Of a stretch of DNA of 5,764 nt, positions 1-4,763 are shown piece after piece. The stretch covers positions 1 through 5,764 of the forward strand of contig CADBLW010000119.1 in the NCBI GenBank assembly GCA_902795625.1. Reading direction: 5' to 3'. Every line of letters starts with the position of its first letter. Position 1 is the first letter of the stretch. This stretch comes from an uncultured Lachnospiraceae bacterium (GTDB lineage: Bacteria > Bacillota > Clostridia > Lachnospirales > Lachnospiraceae). The position numbers and the translations under genes were made by a program. The notes beneath the pieces are model-generated. The model had not been told where the DNA came from. It worked only from the letters and a program-made list of their open reading frames with translations, and made no database searches.

Positions 1-1934
1 AGGTTGCCGGTATCGGCGGGGACAGACAACTTCTTCGTTGTGCCGTCGGAAACATTCGCTGCGCCGTCGGCCTTCTTCTCTGTATCATCGGACGCCTCCG
101 TTGTTCCGTCGGCCTCCGGTCCCGCGTAATACAGGCACAGCATGGTGATGTCATCGAACTGCGGAGCATCGCCGACGAAGTCTTCGATGGCTTTCTTTAC
201 GCTGCCGCATATGTTCCTGCAGGCATCCTCGCCGGTCCCGAACGAAGAACTGAGGACCTCGAGGAGACGGTCGTTGCCGAACAGCGCTTCCGACGCGTCC
301 GTGGCTTCCGTCACGCCGTCGGTGTAGAGGAACAGAAGATCGCCGGGCTCCAGCTGAAGCGTCTGCTCGCGGTACGGGATGCCCTCCATGGCGGCGAGCG
401 CCAGGTTTGCTTTCTGCGTGATGAACGATGCGTGTCCGTTGCGGATCAGTACCGGCGGGTTGTGACCGGCGTTTACGAAGCGGACAAGTCCGGTGTCCGT
501 GTTCAGGAAGCCCGTCCAGGCGGTGATGAACATCTCCGCGTCATTTCCGTCGCAGAGCTTGTCGTTGGCGTTGGCAGCGACATCCGCGGGGGCGTCGCCT
601 CGCTCCGCGTAATCCCGGAGCACGGTCTTGCCGGTCATCATGAACATTGCGGCGGGAATACCCTTCCCGGACACGTCAGCGACGAGGAAGGCAAGTTCGT
701 TGTCCTCGAGAAGATAGAAATCGTAGAAGTCGCCGCCGACCTCCTTTGCGGTGTCCATCGTGGCGTACAGGCTGAAGTCCGTGCGGTCCGGATACGGCGG
801 GAATACGGACGGAAGCGCCGACTGCTGGATATTCTTGGCGAACGCCAGCTCCTCGTCGATCCTTGCCGCTGCCGCCGCGATGTACTGCTTCAGGGTGCTC
901 ACGGTCGCGTTGATATCGTCGGACAGAGAGGCAAATTCCGTGTTGGAGCGAACGTCAACGCGCTCCTCCAGATCACCGTCCGTGATCTTGGAGAGGGAGA
1001 GGTTGACCTTGTTGATGTTGTTGACGACGAGCTTGCGCACCAGCAGGAAGATCGCCGCGAACAGCGTCAGGAAGACAAGCACCTCGAGGATCGCCGTGAG
1101 GCGGACGGAGGTGTCTCGCTGGAGAAGGATCTCATTTTCCGGAAGAACCGCCACGATATAGTAGCCTTCGGAAAATACGTACATACACGAACACTCATCT
1201 CCGTACACCGTCGCGCGGAACACTTTCTTCTCCGGCATCGTGGGAGTGTCGATCCAGATTCCGGTCACATCCAGGTTCTGATCTTCATTGTTGTTGCGGT
1301 CGCTGACGATGTTCCAGTCCTCGTCCGCGATGATGATGCAGCCGTTCTCGCCGACATGGCGGTTGCGCGTTGCGCCGACGATGACGTGGTCGATGTCGCG
1401 CTGGAAGCGGTCCGCGTCGTAGGCGACTTCAACAAAACCGCCGTTTGCGAGACAAACGCCGGCGTATTTGCGGTACAGGGAAGGATCGTAGGTGGTCGGC
1501 TGATAGCTCTGGACATACTCTTTCGCGCTTCCGTCCAAAAGGCCGAGGAACTCGCCGGACTGTCTGCCGGAATGCATGTCAAAATTCAGGAACTCGGGAT
1601 GCGTAGTCGCGTAGATGATGCCGTCGGCATTCACAAGGTTGACCTCAGAGATATCGTAGTGAGCCAGAAGGCTCGCAAGACCGGCGTCATCCGTCGCGGC
1701 TCCGTTATCGATCTCTGCGGCGATGGTGCGGGTGAGAGACAGGAGGTTGGCGTCGGACGCATCGATGACATCCTGACGCACATCCTGGATATTGAGGCGC
1801 AGAAGATTGGCGGCATTCCGCTGTGACAGCCGCGTCTGCAGCGTCCATAAATAAACCATGGACACGGCAAATGCCACGGACACGATCAGGAAGAGCCACC
1901 GAAGAAAGGTGCCGGAAATGGTTCGCTTCTGCAT
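1..1934 (-). CDS. Membrane sensor phosphatase, SpoIIE/RsbU PP2C family (3' end beyond window)
   Basis: The start ATG at 1934 follows a GGAGG at 1943-1947 with 8-base spacing. The frame stays open for 644 codons to base 1, so the C-terminus is missing. Visible parts in order: a membrane segment at about residues 11-30; an extracytoplasmic region of about 245 residues resembling a Cache-type sensor, with four cysteines (161, 199, 248, 250); a second membrane segment at about 278-299; a HAMP domain at about 300-350; an RsbU-like helical linker ending in IQQSALP; and a PP2C/SpoIIE phosphatase domain at about 385-604. The phosphatase motifs are all present: VGGDFYDF (Asp402, Asp405), VADVSGKG (Asp420), NAGHNPP, YTDGVTEA (Asp539) and DDITML (Asp594-595), so it is probably active. 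Family knowledge: such enzymes dephosphorylate STAS anti-sigma antagonists in response to a signal. The STAS gene 25 bases upstream is the likely substrate. After the phosphatase domain comes a repeat-rich hydrophilic tail. The external ligand cannot be told from the sequence. Confidence 0.93.
   Translation of the reverse strand, partial: MQKRTISGTFLRWLFLIVSVAFAVSMVYLWTLQTRLSQRNAANLLRLNIQDVRQDVIDASDANLLSLTRTIAAEIDNGAATDDAGLASLLAHYDISEVNLVNADGIIYATTHPEFLNFDMHSGRQSGEFLGLLDGSAKEYVQSYQPTTYDPSLYRKYAGVCLANGGFVEVAYDADRFQRDIDHVIVGATRNRHVGENGCIIIADEDWNIVSDRNNNEDQNLDVTGIWIDTPTMPEKKVFRATVYGDECSCMYVFSEGYYIVAVLPENEILLQRDTSVRLTAILEVLVFLTLFAAIFLLVRKLVVNNINKVNLSLSKITDGDLEERVDVRSNTEFASLSDDINATVSTLKQYIAAAAARIDEELAFAKNIQQSALPSVFPPYPDRTDFSLYATMDTAKEVGGDFYDFYLLEDNELAFLVADVSGKGIPAAMFMMTGKTVLRDYAERGDAPADVAANANDKLCDGNDAEMFITAWTGFLNTDTGLVRFVNAGHNPPVLIRNGHASFITQKANLALAAMEGIPYREQTLQLEPGDLLFLYTDGVTEATDASEALFGNDRLLEVLSSSFGTGEDACRNICGSVKKAIEDFVGDAPQFDDITMLCLYYAGPEADGTTEASDDTEKKADGAANVSDGTTKKLSVPADTGN
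30..113 (-). repeat. Tandem 21-base coding repeat (four heptapeptide units) in the phosphatase tail
   Basis: Residues 608-635 of the phosphatase read as four consecutive seven-residue units: ADGTTEA, SDDTEKK, ADGAANV, SDGTTKK. At DNA level the plus strand shows the unit core at 37-49, 58-70, 79-91 and 100-112, exactly 21 bases apart, with ccgtcgg or catcgg ending each core. Units alternate between A- and S-led, giving a 14-residue super-period with 8 of 14 positions identical. The next residues (LSVPADTGN) fit poorly, so the array either ends or degenerates here. The composition (Asp, Thr, Lys, Gly, Ala) suggests a flexible soluble linker or tail. Confidence 0.8.
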
Positions 1935-1959
1935 CGTCGAAACCTCCGTCAGCGCGAGA

Positions 1960-2256
1960 TCACTCGATGTTCAGGATTTCGGAGAAACCGGTGATCTCGA
2001 AAATCTCCATGATTTCCGGGCGCACGTTGATCAGGCGCATAACGCCCTGCTTCTTCATCGTCTTCTGGGTGGAGAGCAAAAGACGCAGACCGGCGGAGGA
2101 GATGTACGTGACACTGTCCATATCGACGGTCAGATCCGCGATCCCGTCCAGCGAGTCGCGAAGCACGCCTTCCAGCTGCGGGGAGGTGTTGTAGTCCAGA
2201 CGCCCCTCCAGAATGACGGTCAGCTTCTGATTTTCCTTGGTAGTGCTGATGTTCAT
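1960..2256 (-). CDS. STAS-domain anti-sigma-factor antagonist (SpoIIAA/RsbV-like)
   Basis: This 98-residue protein is a complete single STAS domain, the usual length for RsbV/SpoIIAA relatives. It opens with a strand-rich stretch (LTVILEGRLDYNTSPQLE), continues with DLTVDMDSVTYISSAGLRLL and ends in the usual helix-strand pattern. The YISSAGL motif matches the phosphorylation loop of the family; by alignment with the DSTGL loop of RsbV, Ser54 is the probable phospho-acceptor. Family knowledge: the unphosphorylated form binds an RsbW/SpoIIAB-type kinase and frees its sigma factor or other partner; phosphorylation by the kinase inactivates it, and a PP2C phosphatase restores it. The phosphatase gene follows after 25 bases, so the two are almost surely co-transcribed. 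The start ATG has AAAGGAG at 2261-2267 with a short 4-base spacer. No kinase or sigma gene is visible, so the regulated target is unknown. Confidence 0.93.
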   Translation of the reverse strand: MNISTTKENQKLTVILEGRLDYNTSPQLEGVLRDSLDGIADLTVDMDSVTYISSAGLRLLLSTQKTMKKQGVMRLINVRPEIMEIFEITGFSEILNIE

Positions 2257-2269
2257 AGGACTCCTTTCT

Positions 2270-2286
2270 TGCGGGCGAAACCCGCA
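2270..2286 (-). promoter_or_regulatory. Leader hairpin just upstream of the STAS gene's ribosome binding site
   Basis: On the minus strand, TGCGGG (2286-2281) pairs with CCCGCA (2275-2270) around a five-base TTTCG loop, giving a 6-bp GC-rich stem. It ends only two bases before the AAAGGAG binding site (2267-2261). It could modulate or insulate translation initiation, or act as an mRNA 5'-end stabiliser after processing. There is no U-run after it, so it is not a terminator. Confidence 0.45.
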
Positions 2287-2301
2287 GGAGAGAGTAGTAA
2301 T

Positions 2302-2332
2302 CCGGCGGGGGTGCCGGAGCAGACCCCGCCGG
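2302..2332 (-). terminator. GC-rich hairpin between aspS and the STAS gene, possible weak terminator or attenuator
   Basis: A perfect 9-bp stem, CCGGCGGGG (2332-2324) with CCCCGCCGG (2310-2302), encloses a 13-base loop. It lies 34 bases past the aspS stop codon. The tract after it (ATTACTACTCTC on the minus strand) is not U-rich, so if it stops transcription it should be leaky. I found no convincing promoter between it and the STAS gene, which fits partial read-through from aspS. A 10-base palindrome, ACCGGCCGGT (2356-2365), sits directly after the aspS stop and could compete in folding. Confidence 0.4.
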
Positions 2333-2366
2333 TGCAGTTCATGAATTGTTGCCGGACCGGCCGGTG

Positions 2367-3728
2367 TTACGGTGTCAGTCTCGAAGGTCCACGGAAGAGG
2401 AACATAGCCTCCTTGATCGGAAGACCGAGAAGAAGCATCGTGAGACGGTCAACGCCGATGCCGAAGCCGCCGTGAGGCGGGCAGCCGTACTTGAAGAACT
2501 CAAGGTAGAACGCCACGTCCTTGCCGAGACCCTTCTCTTCGGCCTGCTTCTTCAGCACCTCATAGCGATGCTCACGCTGTGCGCCGGTGGTGATCTCAAC
2601 GCCGCGCCAGATCAGGTCGTAGCCCTGCGGCACGCCGTTCTCGTCACGCATGTGGTAGAACGCGCGCTTCTCTGCGCTGTAGTCGGTGATGAACAGGAAT
2701 TCGTGGCCATAGTGCTTCTTCACCCAGTCGTAGCTGAGGTGCTCAGCCTCGGTGGTGAGGTCGCCCTTTTCCTCGTCGGGAACGGTGTAGCCGTACTCTT
2801 TCTCGAGGGCGTCATACAGATCGGCGAGCTTTACACGCGGGAACGGTGTCGTCGGAACGATGATCTCCGCGTCGAAGTCCTCCGTGGAAAATGTCTCCTT
2901 GATCTTGTCGCCGTATTTTTCCTTGACCTTGGCGAGAGCGCTCGTGAGGAGCTCCTCCTCAAACTTCATCACATCCTCGAAGGAGTCGATGTAGCTGAAC
3001 TCGATATCGAAGCAGGTGAACTCGGTGGCGTGCTTGCTCGTGAACGACTTCTCGGCGCGGAACACCGGGCCTACCTCGAAGTAACGCTCGAAGCCGCTGG
3101 CCATGGCCATCTGCTTATAGAACTGCGGGCTCTGCGCAAGGTATGCGTTCGGCAGGTTATAACTCGGAAAATAATCAAGACGGAACACGTCCGCACCGGA
3201 CTCGGAAGCCGCGCCGATCAGCTTCGGGGTGTGTACCTCGATGAAGTCGCGGTCCAGGGCGAAATCGCGAAGGGCGCGCACTAAAGCGGTCTGTGCCTTG
3301 AACATCAGCTGGTTGGCATCCGTGCGGAGGTCGATCCAGCGGTAGTCGATGCGCTGGTCGATGGAGGAGCGCTCCACCGCAGCCTTCTTCTTCGTCGCGG
3401 GGATGTAGTCGCGCGCGATCGGCAGCGGCGCCGCAACGGAATCGATCGAGATCGAGGTCGGGATGATCTCAATGCCGTTCAATTTGACGAATTCGCTGAG
3501 CTTGACGATACCGGTCACGGAAACGACCGTGTCCTGTGTGATCTGCGCGAGGGTATCTGCCCACTCGGGGTGAAGCTCCTTCTCGATCGTCACCTGCACC
3601 TTGCCGGTGATGTCCTTGATGACGAGGAATGCCATCGATTTGCCGTCACGGAAATTTTCCGTAAAACCGCGCACAAGCACTTCCTGCTCGGCCTTCGCGG
3701 CCACGTCGCGGATGTATGTTCTCTCCAT
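2367..3728 (-). CDS. aspS: Aspartate--tRNA ligase, archaeal/eukaryotic-type class IIb (possibly aspartate--tRNA(Asp/Asn) ligase)
   Basis: This complete 453-residue cytosolic enzyme activates aspartate with ATP and charges tRNA. The N-terminal OB-fold anticodon-binding domain covers about residues 15-100 (VLVRGF, VIKDITGKVQVTI, VTGIV). The class II catalytic core follows: motif 1 around FIEVHTPKL (162-170), the aspartate-specific flipping loop GAASESGADVF (172-182), LAQSPQFYKQ, motif 2 FRAEKSFTSKHATEF (223-237; Arg224, Glu226), RGVEITTGAQREHR (375-388), and motif 3 GIGVDRLTMLL with Arg428, ending in RLTP. The length and the absence of the large inserted GAD domain separate it from the roughly 590-residue bacterial AspRS. 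Family knowledge: archaeal-type enzymes in bacteria are often non-discriminating and form Asp-tRNA(Asn) for GatCAB; I cannot settle the tRNA specificity by eye. The ATG at 3728 has AAAGGAG at 3737-3743 with 8-base spacing and a good promoter upstream. Confidence 0.95.
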   Translation of the reverse strand: MERTYIRDVAAKAEQEVLVRGFTENFRDGKSMAFLVIKDITGKVQVTIEKELHPEWADTLAQITQDTVVSVTGIVKLSEFVKLNGIEIIPTSISIDSVAAPLPIARDYIPATKKKAAVERSSIDQRIDYRWIDLRTDANQLMFKAQTALVRALRDFALDRDFIEVHTPKLIGAASESGADVFRLDYFPSYNLPNAYLAQSPQFYKQMAMASGFERYFEVGPVFRAEKSFTSKHATEFTCFDIEFSYIDSFEDVMKFEEELLTSALAKVKEKYGDKIKETFSTEDFDAEIIVPTTPFPRVKLADLYDALEKEYGYTVPDEEKGDLTTEAEHLSYDWVKKHYGHEFLFITDYSAEKRAFYHMRDENGVPQGYDLIWRGVEITTGAQREHRYEVLKKQAEEKGLGKDVAFYLEFFKYGCPPHGGFGIGVDRLTMLLLGLPIKEAMFLFRGPSRLTP

Positions 3729-3749
3729 AATCAGTACTCCTTTATTCTG

Positions 3750-3766
3750 CGGGCATTATCCGCCCG
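3750..3766 (-). promoter_or_regulatory. Leader hairpin of aspS
   Basis: On the minus strand CGGGC (3766-3762) pairs with GCCCG (3754-3750) around the loop GGATAAT, within the roughly 45-base 5' leader and 6 bases before the AAAGGAG site. The leader is far too short for a T-box riboswitch. The sequence after the stem (GCCCGCAGAATAAAGGAGT) closely resembles the STAS gene leader (GCCCGCAAGAAAGGAGT). Confidence 0.4.
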
Positions 3767-3779
3767 AAATCTGTCCTTA

Positions 3780-3808
3780 ATTGTATAACAACGGCAGTGT
3801 TTCGTCAA
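3780..3808 (-). promoter_or_regulatory. SigA-type promoter of aspS
   Basis: On the minus strand the -35 box TTGACG (3808-3803) and the -10 box TACAAT (3785-3780) are separated by exactly 17 bases; each matches the consensus at five of six positions. The predicted start point is near 3773, giving a leader of about 45 bases before the aspS ATG at 3728. It may also drive the STAS and phosphatase genes by read-through. Confidence 0.75.
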
Positions 3809-3822
3809 TGAAGGATTTGCGC

Positions 3823-3865
3823 GTTCGGGGGGCGGAAGGACGTGCTGCGGGAAGCTTTTCCGAAC
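3823..3865. repeat. Short inverted repeat between two divergent promoters
   Basis: GTTCGG (3823-3828) is mirrored by CCGAAC (3860-3865) with 31 bases between. The pair fills most of the 61-base gap between the two divergent -35 boxes (3808 and 3870). It could be an operator for a factor serving both promoters, but six-base arms in GC-rich DNA can arise by chance. Confidence 0.2.
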
Positions 3866-3869
3866 CCGA

Positions 3870-3898
3870 GTGACAGAACGGCTTTCCTATGGTATAAT
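3870..3898 (+). promoter_or_regulatory. SigA-type promoter with extended -10 for the tyrosine phosphatase gene
   Basis: The -35 box GTGACA (3870-3875) matches the consensus at five of six positions. A 17-base spacer leads to a perfect TATAAT (3893-3898), preceded by TGG (3890-3892), the extended -10 motif. Transcription should begin near 3905, leaving a leader of about 45 bases. This is the best promoter in the window and implies solid basal expression. Confidence 0.85.
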
Positions 3899-3949
3899 TT
3901 TCCTAGATAACCGGGGAAAATACCGGCAGTTGTTCAATAAGGGGGAGAC

Positions 3950-4657
3950 ATGATACTTAACATGCGTGATCTGGGCGGTATCCGCACCGCTGACGGGAAG
4001 ACGATAAGGCAGGGCTGCCTGGTCCGCTCGGCGAAGTTAGAGAAGGCTGAGGAGCAGGACCTTGCGGGGATTTCCGAGGTGATCGATCTGCGGACGCAGG
4101 GGGAGAGGGAGGAGATCCCGGATCTTCTGTGCGGCAGGGCGGTGCAGGCAATCCCGATCTTCGACAATGTCCGCTCGGGTGTCAGCCACGAGCGGGAGGC
4201 AGAGCAGAAGGCGGAGCGGAAAGGCCCGCCGGATATGGGCTCGTTGTACATCTGGATGATGCGGGAGCACAGGGACTCCTTTGCGAAGGTGCTCACGGCG
4301 ATCATGCGGCATGATTATTCCGAAGGGGCTGTCCTGTGGCACTGCACGGAGGGAAAGGACCGCTGCGGTCTGACGACGGCGCTGATCCTCGAGCTTCTCG
4401 GCGTGGACCGGACAACCATCATGGAGGACTACCTCAAGACCAACAAGGTGAGCATCCCGAAGGCGATGGGCATTCGGGAGCGTGTCCGCATAGAACGCGG
4501 CGACGAGGTCGCGGAGAGCGTGTATCGTGCATTTATCGCGGAACGGGGCTATCTGGAAGGCGCCTGGAAGGTGATGGATGAGGACGGGCACTACATGGAA
4601 TCGCTGGGATTGTCCGAGGAGGACGTTGCGCGGTTTAAGGAGACGGTTTTGGAGTAG
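3950..4657 (+). CDS. Tyrosine/lipid phosphatase, Y_phosphatase3 (PtpB/LipA-like) family
   Basis: This complete 235-residue protein has no signal peptide and is probably cytosolic. The N-terminus carries the family's opening MRDLGGIRTADGKTIR (5-20) and GCLVRSAKL, then VIDLRT (44-49). The catalytic P-loop is HCTEGKDRCG at 131-140, giving the CX5R signature with nucleophile Cys132 and phosphate-binding Arg138. Family knowledge: the HCxxGKDR form, with Lys in the loop, occurs in PtpB- and LipA-type enzymes that act on phosphotyrosine and, in several cases, phosphoinositides. Most relatives have Thr after the Arg (DRTG); this one has Cys139. Residues 76-97 form a highly charged stretch that may be a lid, followed by a helical C-terminal half. 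The ATG at 3950 has AAGGGGGAG at 3939-3947; a second in-frame ATG at 3962 would start just before the conserved NMRDLGG and is less well placed. The natural substrate is unknown. Confidence 0.9.
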   Translation: MILNMRDLGGIRTADGKTIRQGCLVRSAKLEKAEEQDLAGISEVIDLRTQGEREEIPDLLCGRAVQAIPIFDNVRSGVSHEREAEQKAERKGPPDMGSLYIWMMREHRDSFAKVLTAIMRHDYSEGAVLWHCTEGKDRCGLTTALILELLGVDRTTIMEDYLKTNKVSIPKAMGIRERVRIERGDEVAESVYRAFIAERGYLEGAWKVMDEDGHYMESLGLSEEDVARFKETVLE

Positions 4658-4696
4658 TGTCTGAGGGATTGAAAAGAGAATTGATCTGGCAGTTGC

Positions 4697-4732
4697 CGCG
4701 TCGGTTTATTCGGAAAATAAGGCTCCGACGCG
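4697..4732 (+). repeat. Inverted repeat in the gap between the phosphatase and the secreted hydrolase
   Basis: CGCGTCGG (4697-4704) pairs perfectly with CCGACGCG (4725-4732). Inside, TTATT (4706-4710) can pair with AATAA (4716-4720), extending the hairpin past a small asymmetric bulge. No T-run follows on either strand, so it is not a standard intrinsic terminator. It ends 15 bases before the AAAGGAGG binding site of the next gene, so it is either a leader structure of that gene, an mRNA stabiliser in a two-gene transcript, or a protein-binding site. The rest of the 106-base gap shows no clear promoter. Confidence 0.5.
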
Positions 4733-4747
4733 AGAGTATCCTCGGCG

Positions 4748-4755
4748 AAAGGAGG
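4748..4755 (+). promoter_or_regulatory. Strong ribosome binding site that sets a GTG start
   Basis: AAAGGAGG lies 8 bases before GTG at 4764. It settles the start of the following gene, which has no suitable ATG: the first in-frame ATG encodes residue 241, well inside the Big_2-like domain. Confidence 0.85.
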
Positions 4756-4763
4756 GCAGGTTT

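Noticed and set aside
37..112. Regular repeats suggestive of a CRISPR-like or non-coding array
   Set aside because: The period is 21 bases with 13-base cores, in frame with the phosphatase, and the units translate to similar heptapeptides. There are no spacers of CRISPR length.
142..327. Small plus-strand open frame near the left edge
   Set aside because: It is antisense to the end of the phosphatase catalytic domain (TDGVTEA, DDITML), which is firmly coding on the minus strand.
432..1826. Long plus-strand open frame (464 codons) opposite the phosphatase gene
   Set aside because: It is antisense to a gene with clear HAMP and PP2C motifs. Its length reflects GC-rich third positions; the product is repetitive in Val, Arg and Asp and has no recognisable domain.
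2346..3284. Plus-strand open frame (312 codons) opposite aspS
   Set aside because: It lies antisense to conserved class II synthetase motifs, has no suitable ribosome binding site, and has Leu/Val/Glu-rich composition typical of an antisense shadow.
3729..3773. T-box or other riboswitch controlling aspS
   Set aside because: The predicted leader is only about 45 bases with one short hairpin; a T-box needs a much longer leader with a specifier loop and antiterminator.
4037..4591. Minus-strand open frame (184 codons) inside the tyrosine phosphatase gene
   Set aside because: The plus strand carries the CX5R signature, a strong promoter and a ribosome binding site; the antisense product has no recognisable features.
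4681..4710. Possible promoter for the secreted hydrolase (TTGATC, 18-base spacer, TTTATT)
   Set aside because: Both boxes are weak and the -10 falls inside the inverted repeat; not convincing without start-site data.
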